Positions 53,441 to 63,145 of a stretch of 64,000 bases of DNA are shown one piece after another. The stretch's first letter is position 1; every line of letters starts with the position of its first letter. The notes beneath the pieces are model-generated. The model worked only from the letters and a program-made list of their open reading frames with translations. It was not told the DNA's origin and did not search any database. Source of the stretch: Streptomyces glomeratus (lineage in GTDB: Bacteria; Actinomycetota; Actinomycetes; Streptomycetales; Streptomycetaceae); contig NZ_JAKEEB010000014.1 of the NCBI RefSeq assembly GCF_021462825.1, positions 62,001-126,000 of the forward strand. The letters are read 5' to 3'. The translations under genes and the position numbers were made by a program.

Positions 53441-53670
53441 CGGCAGTTCCTTCGCGTGGGACCGGGACGGCGAGCCCGGCGCGGCGAGCGGTCGTCTTGC
53501 ATGGTCGACACGATGCCGCCCGCAGCTCCATTCGTCGTCGTACCTGAGCACGCATTAGGTCGTACTGCCGATGGAGTACGACTGCGTTTTCGTCCGCCCC
53601 AGGAGGGGTGCCGGCGCACGTGTCGCCCCGGGCAGGAGCTCCCCGGGAAGCCTTGGTACTACTGACTTTC

Positions 53671-54390
53671 GTGGATCTCGACCCCGGACTCGCCGCGCTG
53701 CGCCCCCTCGGCGGCTTCTTCGTCCTGCACACCGGAGCGCCGCCCCTCGCCGGGCTGCCGACCCTCGCGCGGGCCTACGCGCCCGCGGCGCCCGCCGTCC
53801 CCGCGAAGGGGTACGCGGATCCGATGGATTTCCGCGTCCGCAAGGTCGCCCGGAGCCTCGGCACACCCGAGGCCCGGGTCGCCGCCTCCCTCGCCCACCA
53901 GGGTCTCGCGGCGCGGCTGTGGTCCGTGGCCCTCGGCTGCGCCGCCCTGTACGGGCGGGTGCCGGACCTCGATCCGCGGCTGCTGCGCTGGGACCCGGAC
54001 GGCAGCGCGCCGGACGACCTGTGGCTCGGTGAGGTCCGCGCGCTGCCGGTCGACGGGCTCGACGCGGTCGTACGCGAGGGACACCTCGTCCCGCTCACGG
54101 CCGCGCTGAGCGCTCGTCACCGGGTCTCCGCGCGACTGCTCTGGGGCAACGCGGGCGCCGCGCTCGCGAGCAGCGTCCGGATGATCGACCGCTGGGCGCG
54201 TACCGGCGGCCGACGGGACGTGGCGGACCGGGCCCGCACCCTGGCCGCCGGACTGTTCGCGCACCCCGACCTGGCCGGCACCGTCGACCCCGCCACCGGC
54301 CGCCGCCGCACCTGCTGCCTGTACTACCGGGTGCCCGGCGGGGGCCTGTGCGGCGACTGCTGCTTCGACCGGCCGCCGGGCCGCCGGTGA
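53671..54390 (+). CDS. FhuF-type (2Fe-2S)-binding protein
   Basis: About 239 residues. The C-terminus shows the FhuF pattern C-C-x10-C-x2-C: RTCCLYYRVPGGGLCGDCCF. These proteins reduce ferric siderophores or act in related iron chemistry. N-terminal region VDLDPGLAALRPLGGFFVLHTG fits the family. The start is unclear: GTG 53671 gives a normal length; GTG 53608 or TTG 53653 are alternatives. No siderophore genes adjoin. Confidence 0.8.
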   Translation: MDLDPGLAALRPLGGFFVLHTGAPPLAGLPTLARAYAPAAPAVPAKGYADPMDFRVRKVARSLGTPEARVAASLAHQGLAARLWSVALGCAALYGRVPDLDPRLLRWDPDGSAPDDLWLGEVRALPVDGLDAVVREGHLVPLTAALSARHRVSARLLWGNAGAALASSVRMIDRWARTGGRRDVADRARTLAAGLFAHPDLAGTVDPATGRRRTCCLYYRVPGGGLCGDCCFDRPPGRR

Positions 54391-54465
54391 ATCACGCGTG
54401 GTCTTCCACAACCGCCGTATCTGGGTGACCATGTGGGAACCAGCCGCTGAGACAGGGGGTTCCGG

Positions 54466-55617
54466 GTGCGTGTGGGACTGCTGACCCGGGAGTACCCGCC
54501 GGACGTGTACGGCGGTGCGGGCGTCCATGTCGAGTTCCTCGCCCGGGAGTTGCGCTCCCTGACGGACCTGGACGTGCACTGCTGGGGCGAGGGCGCCGCG
54601 GGCGGCGTCGTACGCCACCGGCCCTGGTCCGCCCTCGACACCGCCAACGACGCCCTGCGTACCTTCTCCGTGGACCTGTCCATCGCCGCCGCTCTCCAGG
54701 ACCGGGAACTGGTCCACTCGCACACCTGGTACGCCAATCTCGCCGGCCACCTCGGCAAGCTGCTGTACGGCATCCCGCATGTGCTGACCGCGCACTCGCT
54801 GGAGCCGCTGCGCCCATGGAAGGCCGAGCAACTCGGCGGCGGATACACCCTCTCCAGCTGGGCCGAGCGCACCGCGACGGAGGCCGCGGACGCGGTGATC
54901 GCCGTCTCCGGCGCCATGCGCGAGGACATCCTGCGCTGCTACCCGGCCCTCGACCCGGCGCGGGTCCACGTGGTGCACAACGGCATCGACACCTCGCTGT
55001 ACCGGCCGGACCCCGGCACGGACGTCCTCGCCCGCCTCGGCCTGGACCCGAACCGTCCCTACGTCCTGTTCGTCGGCCGCATCACCCGCCAGAAGGGCGT
55101 GCCGCATCTGCTGCGCGCGGTACGGCACATCGACCCCGAGGCCCAGCTGGTGCTGTGCGCGGGCGCCCCCGACACACCCGGGATAGACCGGGAGTTCCGC
55201 GGTCTGTACGCCGAGTTGAGCGGGATCCGCCAGGGCGTCCACTGGATTCCGAAGATGCTGCCGCGCCCGGAGGTGATCCAGCTCCTCACGCACGCCGCCG
55301 TGTTCGTCTGCCCGTCGGTGTACGAGCCGCTCGGCATCGTCAACCTGGAGGCCATGGCGTGCGGCACCGCCGTGGTGGCCTCGCGCACGGGCGGCATCCC
55401 GGAGGTCGTGGACGACGGCCGCACCGGCCTTCTGGTGGATGTGGACGACGACTTCGAGGAGCACCTCGCACGCGCCCTGGACGCCGTCCTCGCCGACCCG
55501 GTGGCCGCGGAGCGCATGGGTGAGGCCGGACGGGAGCGCGCGGTGCGGGAGTTCGGCTGGGACACGGTGGCCCGCCGCACGGTGCGGCTGTACGAGAAAG
55601 TCCTCGCACAGGGGTAG
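54466..55617 (+). CDS. glgA: Glycogen synthase, actinobacterial GlgM/GlgA type (GT4)
   Basis: 383 residues. GT4 fold: GLLTREYPPDVYGGAGVHVEFLA at the start and the nucleotide-sugar loop SVYEPLGIVNLEAMACGTAVVASRTGGIPEVV at the end. In actinobacteria this enzyme builds alpha-maltose 1-phosphate (GlgM) or glucan from ADP-glucose. GTG 54466 follows AGGGGG. GlgC lies 45 nt downstream, so the pair is co-transcribed. The GlgM reaction is inferred from the lineage, not from a visible residue. Confidence 0.92.
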   Translation: MRVGLLTREYPPDVYGGAGVHVEFLARELRSLTDLDVHCWGEGAAGGVVRHRPWSALDTANDALRTFSVDLSIAAALQDRELVHSHTWYANLAGHLGKLLYGIPHVLTAHSLEPLRPWKAEQLGGGYTLSSWAERTATEAADAVIAVSGAMREDILRCYPALDPARVHVVHNGIDTSLYRPDPGTDVLARLGLDPNRPYVLFVGRITRQKGVPHLLRAVRHIDPEAQLVLCAGAPDTPGIDREFRGLYAELSGIRQGVHWIPKMLPRPEVIQLLTHAAVFVCPSVYEPLGIVNLEAMACGTAVVASRTGGIPEVVDDGRTGLLVDVDDDFEEHLARALDAVLADPVAAERMGEAGRERAVREFGWDTVARRTVRLYEKVLAQG

Positions 55618-55662
55618 TCATTGACAACGGAGCGGCACAACCGGGCGTAGAGGGGCGGCGGT

Positions 55663-56880
55663 ATGCGCGGTGGACCTTCGGTGCTGGGAATCGTCTTGGC
55701 CGGTGGTGAGGGGAAGCGGCTGATGCCGCTGACCGCGGACCGCGCCAAACCGGCCGTGACCTTCGGCGGTACCTACCGCCTGGTCGACTTCGTGCTCTCC
55801 AACCTCGTCAACGCCGACATCCTGCGCATCTGTGTGCTCACGCAGTACAAGTCGCACTCGCTGGACCGGCACATCACCACCACGTGGCGGATGTCCAGCC
55901 TGCTCGGCAACTATGTCACGCCCGTCCCGGCCCAGCAGCGGCTCGGGCCGCGCTGGTACCTGGGCAGCGCCGACGCCATCCTGCAGTCCCTCAACCTGAT
56001 CTACGACGAACGGCCCGAGTATGTGGCGGTCTTCGGCGCCGATCACGTCTACCGCATGGACCCGCGGCAGATGCTGTCCCAGCACATCGACAGCGGCGCG
56101 GGGGTGACCGTGGCGGGAATACGTGTCCCGCGCTCCGAGTCGTCGTCCTTCGGAGTGATCAGCCCCGGCTCCGACGGCCAGTCAGTGGAGCGCTTCCTGG
56201 AGAAGCCCGCCGATCCGCCCGGTCTGCCGGACGACCCCGAGTGCGTCTTCGCCTCGATGGGGAACTACCTCTTCACCACCAAGGTGCTGATCGAGGCGCT
56301 CCAGCGGGACGCCGAGGACCCCGACTCGGTGCACGACATGGGCGGTTCGATCCTGCCCGCGCTCACCGACAGCGGCGAGGCCCGGCTGTACGACTTCAGC
56401 GCCAACCATGTGCCCGGTGAGACCAGCCGCGACCAGGGCTACTGGCGGGACGTCGGCACTCTGGACGCCTACTACGAGGCGCACATGGACCTGATCGCCG
56501 AGCGTCCCGCCTTCAACCTGTACAACCGCAGCTGGCCGGTCTACACCCACTCCGGCCAGCTGTCACCGGCCCGCTTCAACGCGGGCGGCATCGCGAGCGA
56601 GTCCATCATCAGCGCCGGCTGTCTGATCCGGGGCCAGGTGACGCGCTCGATCCTCTCGCCGGGGGTCGTGGTGGACCCGGGTGCCGTCGTCCAGGGATCG
56701 GTCCTGCACGACAATGTGCACGTCGGGCGGGGTGCGATCGTGCGCGGAGCGATCCTGGACAAGAACGTCGAGGTACCGCCGGGCGCGACGATCGGCGTCA
56801 ACCCCGACCGGGACGCGGAGCTCTACACGGTCTCGAAGGGCGGGGTGATCGCCCTGGGCAAGGGGCAACGCGTGTCGTGA
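55663..56880 (+). CDS. glgC: Glucose-1-phosphate adenylyltransferase
   Basis: 405 residues. The nucleotide site LAGGEGKRLMPLTADRAKPAV, the GTYRLVDFVLSNLVNADI stretch and the C-terminal left-handed helix repeats (VVVDPGAVVQGSVLHDNVHVGRGAIVRGAILDKNV) identify GlgC. It makes ADP-glucose for the synthase directly upstream. Allosteric residues near the N-terminus are typical. ATG 55663. Confidence 0.95.
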   Translation: MRGGPSVLGIVLAGGEGKRLMPLTADRAKPAVTFGGTYRLVDFVLSNLVNADILRICVLTQYKSHSLDRHITTTWRMSSLLGNYVTPVPAQQRLGPRWYLGSADAILQSLNLIYDERPEYVAVFGADHVYRMDPRQMLSQHIDSGAGVTVAGIRVPRSESSSFGVISPGSDGQSVERFLEKPADPPGLPDDPECVFASMGNYLFTTKVLIEALQRDAEDPDSVHDMGGSILPALTDSGEARLYDFSANHVPGETSRDQGYWRDVGTLDAYYEAHMDLIAERPAFNLYNRSWPVYTHSGQLSPARFNAGGIASESIISAGCLIRGQVTRSILSPGVVVDPGAVVQGSVLHDNVHVGRGAIVRGAILDKNVEVPPGATIGVNPDRDAELYTVSKGGVIALGKGQRVS

Positions 56881-57083
56881 ACCGCCCCGACCCACCCCAC
56901 ACGTGCCCCGCCGCATGAACCGACCCGACGGCCCTTCCCGGCACCCGGGGCATCCCAGGGGGGCGCGCGGGGAGCAGCCGGACCGCGACGCGCCACATGC
57001 CAAAGCCGCTCATTGCTCCGGAATCCGACATTGCGCCACCACCATGTGCACCAACAATGTCGATCTTCCGGAGGTCTTCCCAG

Positions 57084-59414
57084 ATGAGATGGACCCGGCG
57101 CCTGCGGGTGTGCGCCGTGGGCGTGTTGGCGGTCTCCGCGCTGGTGTCGCCGCAGGCCGGCGATGCCGCCGAGCCGAACGACGGCAGGCTCACCGACTTG
57201 GTCAACCCCTTCATCGGCACACAGAACGAGGGCAACACCTTCCCGGGTGCCGCCGTCCCCTTCGGCATGGTGCAGCTCTCGCCGGACACCGGCCACAGCA
57301 CCGGCTACGACTACACCCAGCACCGGATCCGCGGGTTCTCCCTGGTCCACCTCTCCGGTGTCGGGTGCGCCATCGGAGGGGACCTGCCCGTCCTGCCGAC
57401 GACGGGCGACGTGACCGAGACGGACTACGCCACGTACGCGGCCCCCTTCCGCCACGCCGACGAGCAGGCGAGCCCCGGGTACTACCGGGTCCGGCTGGAG
57501 GACGGCGTCGAGGCCGAGTTGACGGCGACCGAGCGCACCGGAGTGCAGCGCTACACCTTCCCGCCCACCGAGAAGGCGAACGTCCTGCTCAACGCGGGCC
57601 AGGCGCTGCACAAGAACGTTTCGTCCACCGTCCAGATCCTCGACGACCGCACGGTGCGCACCGAGATCACGGGCAGCGGCTTCTGCCGCTCCACCCGGCC
57701 GTACCGGCTCTACACGGTCACCCGCTTCAACCGGCCGTTCACCGCGCACGGAACCTGGTACCAGGACTCGATCACCCCCGGGGCGACGAAGTCGTCGGGC
57801 CCGGGGCGCAACGGCGCGTACGTCACCTTCGACACGACCGGGAACCGCACGGTCGAGGCGACCACCGCTCTCTCGTACGTCGACGCCCGGGGCGCCGCTG
57901 TCAATCTCGGTACCACGCAAGGACGTTCGTTCGAACGGCTCAGGGAGGACGCCCGCCGGGCGTGGGAGGACCGCCTCGGCGACGTCCGGGTCCAGGGCGG
58001 CGACCCCACCCTGCGCACCACCTTCTACTCGTCCCTGTACCGGTCCTTCCTGGCGCCGAACGTCGGCAGCGACGCCGACGGCCGGTACACCGGCTGGGAC
58101 CACCGGATCCACCGGGCGACGGGGTTCACGTACTACCAGAACTGGTCCCTGTGGGACACCTATCGCACCCAGTCCCAACTGCTCAGCCTGCTCGCGCCGC
58201 GCGAGGCGCGCGACATGGCGATCTCCGTGCTCAAGGTCGACGAGGAGGGCGGCTGGCTGCCCAAGTGGGGCTACGGCACCGTCGAGACGAACATCATGAG
58301 CGGCGACCCGGTGACCCCTTTCCTCACCCACGCCTACCAGCAGGGTCTGCTCAAGGGCTACGAGAGCCGGGCCTATCGCGCGCTCAAGAAGAACGCCGAC
58401 GGCGTCCCGCCCCCCGACACCATGTACGTGGGCCGGGAGGTCAACCGCGAATACATCGCTCACGGCTTCGCGCCGTACGTCAAGGCCCGCCCGTACGCCA
58501 AGCCGGGCGACTCCGACTATCACCACGGCGCCTCCGTGACCCTGGAGTACGCGCTGTCCGACGCGATGCTCGCCCAGATGGCGCGCGACCTGGGACACCG
58601 CGCGGACGCGGAGCGCTATGCGGCCCGGTCGCGCAGCTACCGCACCATCTTCGACCCGTCGACCGGCTTCTTCCGTGCCCGGGACGCCTCCGGTGCCTTC
58701 ACCGGGCAGGTCGACCCGGCCAGGAGCGAGGGCTTCCACGAGGGCACCGCCTGGCAGTACCAGTGGCTCGTGCCGCAGGACCTCCGCGGCATGGTCGGCC
58801 TCCTCGGCGGCGAGAAGGCGGCCAACGAACGCCTCGACGCCTTCTTCGCCTACGACCGCCTGCTGAAGGACCCGGCGGGGACGGCGCGCAAGGTCTGGGT
58901 GAACGGCCCGTACGCGTACTACAACGCGGACAAGTACAACCCGCAGAACGAACCCGACCTCATCGCCCCGTACACCTATCTGTCGACCGGCCGGCCGTGG
59001 CAGACCACGGATGTGGTGCACGCCGCGCTGACCCTCTTCACCGACGGGCCGACCGGCATGACCGGCAACGACGACCTGGGCACGATGTCCGCCTGGAACG
59101 TCCTCTCGTCGATCGGCGTCTTCCCGGTGCAGCCCGGCTTCGGCACCTGGGGCCTGAGCACGCCCGTCTTCGACCGGGTCGACCTGGTCCTGGACCCGGC
59201 CTACTACCCGCGCGGCGGACTGACCGTCACCGCGCCGGGCACCTCGGACCGCGACCGGTACGTCCAGGAGGTCCGCATCGACGGGGTGAAGTACGACCGG
59301 ACGTACATCACGACCGACACACTGCGTCGTCTGGGCACGCTGGAGTTCACGGTCGGCGGGCGCCCATCCGAGTGGGGTACGGCGCCGGACGCCGCGCCGC
59401 CTTCGCTGAAGTGA
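57084..59414 (+). CDS. Secreted GH92 family glycoside hydrolase (alpha-1,2-mannosidase type)
   Basis: 776 residues. A signal peptide (MRWTRRLRVCAVGVLAVSA) is followed by the GH92 N-terminal domain (LVNPFIGTQNEGNTFPGAAVPFGMVQLSPDT) and catalytic core (EGGWLPKWGYGTVETNIMSGDP, GASVTLEYALSD, GNDDLGTMSAWNVLSSIGVFPV). GH92 enzymes are calcium-dependent alpha-mannosidases; the GNDD acidic pair is the likely base. GGAGG before ATG 57084 decides the start. Acts outside the cell on mannose-containing glycans. Confidence 0.93.
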   Translation: MRWTRRLRVCAVGVLAVSALVSPQAGDAAEPNDGRLTDLVNPFIGTQNEGNTFPGAAVPFGMVQLSPDTGHSTGYDYTQHRIRGFSLVHLSGVGCAIGGDLPVLPTTGDVTETDYATYAAPFRHADEQASPGYYRVRLEDGVEAELTATERTGVQRYTFPPTEKANVLLNAGQALHKNVSSTVQILDDRTVRTEITGSGFCRSTRPYRLYTVTRFNRPFTAHGTWYQDSITPGATKSSGPGRNGAYVTFDTTGNRTVEATTALSYVDARGAAVNLGTTQGRSFERLREDARRAWEDRLGDVRVQGGDPTLRTTFYSSLYRSFLAPNVGSDADGRYTGWDHRIHRATGFTYYQNWSLWDTYRTQSQLLSLLAPREARDMAISVLKVDEEGGWLPKWGYGTVETNIMSGDPVTPFLTHAYQQGLLKGYESRAYRALKKNADGVPPPDTMYVGREVNREYIAHGFAPYVKARPYAKPGDSDYHHGASVTLEYALSDAMLAQMARDLGHRADAERYAARSRSYRTIFDPSTGFFRARDASGAFTGQVDPARSEGFHEGTAWQYQWLVPQDLRGMVGLLGGEKAANERLDAFFAYDRLLKDPAGTARKVWVNGPYAYYNADKYNPQNEPDLIAPYTYLSTGRPWQTTDVVHAALTLFTDGPTGMTGNDDLGTMSAWNVLSSIGVFPVQPGFGTWGLSTPVFDRVDLVLDPAYYPRGGLTVTAPGTSDRDRYVQEVRIDGVKYDRTYITTDTLRRLGTLEFTVGGRPSEWGTAPDAAPPSLK

Positions 59415-59537
59415 CCGCCTGGTCACCTCACGAGTCCCATGAGTCCCCCACTCACCCAAGAGGAGGGACTTAATCCGCCATTAACTGTACGTAACCTGAT
59501 CGTACTTGACCGTAATCATCTGTCGGAGGTTGACTTC

Positions 59538-60932
59538 TTGCTTCATCCATCGTCGACGCGAGGCAAGCCATTGACTTCTGACCTGCTCGCACCACTCGAC
59601 CTGGCGTTCTGGAACATCGAGTCCGCCCGGCACCCGATGCACCTCGGGGCCCTCGGCGTCTTCTCGTGCCACTCGCCCACCGCGGGCGCTCACGCAGCCG
59701 ATCTCCTGGCGGCGCGCGCCGCCGCGGTGTCCGGGCTGCGCATGAGAATCCGCGACGTCTGGCTGCCGGCCGTGCGTCTGCCCCGCGACCTCACCGGCGT
59801 GCGGCTTCCGCTCGCCCTCGGCGGAGCCGCCCGTGAACCCGCCCCCGACTTCGACCCGCTGGATCATGTGCGGCTGCATGCGCCGACCAGCGACTTCCAC
59901 GCCGCCGCGGGCCGGCTCATGGAGCGCCCGCTGGAGCGGGGCCGACCGCCGTGGGAGGCGCATGTGCTGCCGGGGGAGTCCGGCACCAGCTTCGCCGTCC
60001 TCTTCAAGTTCCACCACGCGCTCGCCGACGGACTGCGCGCCCTGACGCTCGCGGCCGCCGTCATGGACCCGATGGACATGCCGGAGCCCCGCCCGCGCCC
60101 CCCGGAGCCCGCCCGTGGACTCCTGCCCGACGTGCGCAAACTCCCCGGTCTGCTGCGCGGCACCCTCGCCGATGTGGGCCGTGCCCTGGACATCGGGGCC
60201 TCCGTCGCACGGTCCACCCTCGGCATGCGGACCTCCTCCGCGCTGGTCTCGGAGCCCAGCGGCACCCGCCGCACCGCCGGAGTCGTCCTCGACCTCGACG
60301 ACGTGCACCGGGTGCGCAAGTCGGCGGGCGGCACGGTCAACGACGTACTGATCGCGGTCGTCGCGGGCGCCCTGCGCCGCTGGCTCGACGAACGCGGCGA
60401 CGGCAGCGAGGGCGTCGCGCCGCGCGCCCTGATCCCCGTCTCCAACCGCCGCCCCCGCACCGCCCAGCCCCAGGGCAACCGGCTCTCCGGCTACCTGATA
60501 CGGCTCCCGGTCGGTGATCCGGACCCGCTGGAGCGGCTGCGGGCGGTGCGCACGGCCATGGACCGCAACAAGGACGCCGGGCCCAACCGCGGCGCGGGCG
60601 CGGTCGCGCTGCTGGCGGACCATGTGCCCGCGCTGGGCCACCGGCTGGGCGGACCGCTGGTCAGCCAGGCCGCACGGCTCTGGTTCGACATCCTGGTCAC
60701 CAGCGTCCCGCTGCCCAGCCTCGGCCTGAAGCTCGGCGGCAACCCGCTCACCGAGATCTACCCGCTCGCCCCGCTGGCCAGCGGCCAGTCCCTGGCGGTG
60801 GCGGTCTCGACGTACCGCGGCCGGGTCCACTACGGCCTCGTCGCCGACGGCCGGGCGGTCCCGGACCTGGAACTGCTGGCACGTGCGGTGACGGAGGAGG
60901 TGGAGGCGCTGCTGGAGGCCTGCGGCACCTGA
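59538..60932 (+). CDS. Wax ester synthase/diacylglycerol acyltransferase family protein
   Basis: 464 residues. The catalytic motif HHALADG sits at residues 159-165, followed by the conserved PLPS-like C-terminal region (ILVTSVPLPSLGLKLGGNPLTEIYPLAPL) and LSGYLIRLPVGDPDPLERLRAVR. It would esterify acyl-CoA to diacylglycerol or an alcohol, making storage lipid. I choose TTG 59538 since GGAGG sits eight bases upstream; an ATG-type start at 59439 adds an unconserved stretch. Confidence 0.9.
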   Translation: MLHPSSTRGKPLTSDLLAPLDLAFWNIESARHPMHLGALGVFSCHSPTAGAHAADLLAARAAAVSGLRMRIRDVWLPAVRLPRDLTGVRLPLALGGAAREPAPDFDPLDHVRLHAPTSDFHAAAGRLMERPLERGRPPWEAHVLPGESGTSFAVLFKFHHALADGLRALTLAAAVMDPMDMPEPRPRPPEPARGLLPDVRKLPGLLRGTLADVGRALDIGASVARSTLGMRTSSALVSEPSGTRRTAGVVLDLDDVHRVRKSAGGTVNDVLIAVVAGALRRWLDERGDGSEGVAPRALIPVSNRRPRTAQPQGNRLSGYLIRLPVGDPDPLERLRAVRTAMDRNKDAGPNRGAGAVALLADHVPALGHRLGGPLVSQAARLWFDILVTSVPLPSLGLKLGGNPLTEIYPLAPLASGQSLAVAVSTYRGRVHYGLVADGRAVPDLELLARAVTEEVEALLEACGT

Positions 60933-60966
60933 TCCACGCCGTCGGGCCGCCCCCCTCGGGCTCGGC

Positions 60967-60996
60967 GGGGCTCGCCCGTGCGCCGCGGGTGAGCCC
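60967..60996 (+). terminator. Hairpin after the WS/DGAT gene
   Basis: GGGGCTCGCCC pairs with GGGTGAGCCCC (10 of 11) over a 9-nt loop, 34 nt past the stop codon at 60932. Likely an intrinsic-type terminator without U-tract. Confidence 0.6.
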
Positions 60997-61195
60997 CGCG
61001 CGGGACCCCGGCGGACGCACGGACACGCCACGGCTCGCCGCCCGCATTCCGGGCACGTCCGGTTCCGTCGGCCGGTCACCGCCCGCCGTCGCCGCCGGCG
61101 CGGGTTTGGTGACCGGCCCGGTGCTCCGTAAAATTCCGCGTTCGAAGGCGAGCGCGGTCGGAGCGCTGCGCGGGTGAGCGAGGAACGGCAGCGCG

Positions 61196-62686
61196 ATGAC
61201 GGTGACAGAGGACGGCCTGGCGGGCGGCGGCTCGGCGGCCGCGGAAGAGGTGCCGTATGCGCCCGGCATCGACCCGGAGCGCCTGGCCGTCTGCCTGAGC
61301 GTGCTGGAGGAACTCGACCGGCTGGATGTCGACCACCCCGACGCGATCAAGGTGCGCAGGGCCACCTCGCACATCTACCGCGTGGTCAAGCAGCGCCGCC
61401 GTCAGGAGCGCCGGGCCGCCAAGACCGCCCATGACAAGGCGGTCACCGAGTCGACGGCGACCGGCTCCGCGCAGCGCATCGACGACGAGACCGAGGGCAT
61501 CCTGCCGTCGTCGGTCACCGAGGCCGGTCAGATCGCGGGGATACTCCAGCGCCCCCGATCCTGCTACGTCTGCAAGTCCCGCTATGTCGAGGTCGACTAC
61601 TTCTATCACCAGCTCTGCCCGGACTGCGCCGACGAGAACAGGGCTCGCCGGGACGCGCGCACCGACCTCACGGGCAAGCGGGCCCTGCTCACCGGCGGCC
61701 GCGCCAAGATCGGCATGTACATCGCGCTGCGGCTGCTGCGGGACGGCGCCCACACCACCATCACCACGCGTTTCCCCAACGACGCGATCCGCCGCTTCAA
61801 GGCCCAGCCCGACAGCGACGAGTGGATCCACCGTCTGAAGATCGTCGGGATCGACCTGCGCGACCCGGCCCAGGTGGTGGCGCTCGCCGACTCGGTGGCC
61901 GCCGAGGGCCCCCTCGACATCCTGATCAACAATGCCGCGCAGACCGTGCGCCGCTCCCCGCAGGCATACAGCGAGCTGGTGGCCGCCGAGTCGGCGCCGC
62001 TGCCCGCGGGCGAACTGCCCTCCGCGGAGGTCATCGGCTCCTTCGGCTCCGGGGCCGTGGCCGCGCTGCCCGTGGCCGGCGGCGGCGCGCTGACCGCGCA
62101 GGACGTCACCGGCCTGGCGCTGGTCTCCGGCTCGGCCTCGCTGGAACGGATCGCGGCCGGCACGGCCATCGACGCGGGCGGACTCGTACCCGATCTCCAC
62201 GACACCAACAGCTGGGTGCAGACCGTCGAGGAGGTCACGCCGGTCGAGCTGCTGGAGGTGCAGCTCTGCAACTCCACGGCCCCCTTCATACTGATCAGCC
62301 GCCTGCGCCCGGCGATGGCGGCCGCGTCGGCCCGGCGCACGTACATCGTGAACGTCTCGGCGATGGAGGGCGTCTTCGGCCGCGGATACAAGGGCGCGGG
62401 GCACCCGCACACCAACATGGCCAAGGCAGCCCTGAACATGCTCACCCGCACCAGCGCCCAGGAGATGTTCGAGAAGGACCGCATCCTGATGACGGCGGTC
62501 GACACCGGCTGGATCACCGACGAGCGCCCGCATCCCGACAAGGTGCGCATGGCGGACGCCGGCTTCCACGCCCCGCTCGACCTCGTGGACGGCGCTGCCC
62601 GGGTATACGATCCGATTGTGCGCGGCGAGCAGGGTGAGGACCTGTACGGCGTCTTCCTGAAGGACTACGCGCCCGGCAAGTGGTGA
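61196..62686 (+). CDS. SDR-fold protein with N-terminal zinc ribbon and altered catalytic site
   Basis: 496 residues, about twice a normal SDR. Residues 1-155 carry CYVCKSRYVEVDYFYHQLC PDC (C123, C126, C141, C144), probably a zinc ribbon. The Rossmann part starts near 160 with TGGRAKIG and NNAAQ (245). A ~100-residue insertion follows. The catalytic Ser is seen (IVNVSAMEG, S388), but the position of the essential Tyr four before Lys410 is Thr406 (HTNMAK). Similar long proteins occur in streptomycetes; activity without the Tyr is uncertain. ATG 61196. Confidence 0.8.
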   Translation: MTVTEDGLAGGGSAAAEEVPYAPGIDPERLAVCLSVLEELDRLDVDHPDAIKVRRATSHIYRVVKQRRRQERRAAKTAHDKAVTESTATGSAQRIDDETEGILPSSVTEAGQIAGILQRPRSCYVCKSRYVEVDYFYHQLCPDCADENRARRDARTDLTGKRALLTGGRAKIGMYIALRLLRDGAHTTITTRFPNDAIRRFKAQPDSDEWIHRLKIVGIDLRDPAQVVALADSVAAEGPLDILINNAAQTVRRSPQAYSELVAAESAPLPAGELPSAEVIGSFGSGAVAALPVAGGGALTAQDVTGLALVSGSASLERIAAGTAIDAGGLVPDLHDTNSWVQTVEEVTPVELLEVQLCNSTAPFILISRLRPAMAAASARRTYIVNVSAMEGVFGRGYKGAGHPHTNMAKAALNMLTRTSAQEMFEKDRILMTAVDTGWITDERPHPDKVRMADAGFHAPLDLVDGAARVYDPIVRGEQGEDLYGVFLKDYAPGKW

Positions 62687-62782
62687 GCCGGGCGGCGGCC
62701 CGGCGGCGGTGACGAGCCGCCCCCGGCGCGTGGACCGGCGTCGGATGGGAACTCGCTCTGATGAGCACCGCAAGGAGTTCCC

Positions 62783-63016
62783 ATGTCCATCCCCCACGAG
62801 ATCGACCGGCGCGCCGCCGGCGATCCGCGCAACCGCTATATGAGCGACGAACAGTTCTACCGGTCCGACCGTCCGCTGCATCCTGTCCTGCCGGAGGACC
62901 GGCCACGCGGCGGCGCGGCCCCTGCCCCGATGAAGCACCGCGGCGCGTGGAGCACGGTGCTGCTGATCGTCTGCATCTTCCTGCTGATCGCCGCCGGGAT
63001 CGCGCTGTTCCCGTGA
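62783..63016 (+). CDS. Small single-span membrane protein
   Basis: 77 residues with an excellent AAGGAG site before ATG 62783. Hydrophilic N-terminus (HEIDRRAAGDPRNRYMSDEQ) and one C-terminal membrane segment (STVLLIVCIFLLIAAGIALFP). Conserved small streptomycete membrane protein of unknown function. Confidence 0.8.
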   Translation: MSIPHEIDRRAAGDPRNRYMSDEQFYRSDRPLHPVLPEDRPRGGAAPAPMKHRGAWSTVLLIVCIFLLIAAGIALFP

Positions 63017-63026
63017 GCGATCGGAC

Positions 63027-63076
63027 GTCACACGTGTGACGGCCCACGCCCCGGAGGCGGAGGACTCCGGGGCGTG
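63027..63076 (+). terminator. Palindrome and strong hairpin after the small membrane protein
   Basis: A perfect 14-bp palindrome GTCACACGTGTGAC at 63027-63040 is followed by a 12-bp stem (CACGCCCCGGAG/CTCCGGGGCGTG) with an 8-nt loop at 63045-63076. It starts 11 nt past the stop codon of the small membrane protein. Confidence 0.65.
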
Positions 63077-63145
63077 CGCCGCTGTGCGCGCATCCGTGCG
63101 GAAAACGGTTGGCCGGGAAGGGGGACGGCTGGCTAGCGTCCCGGC

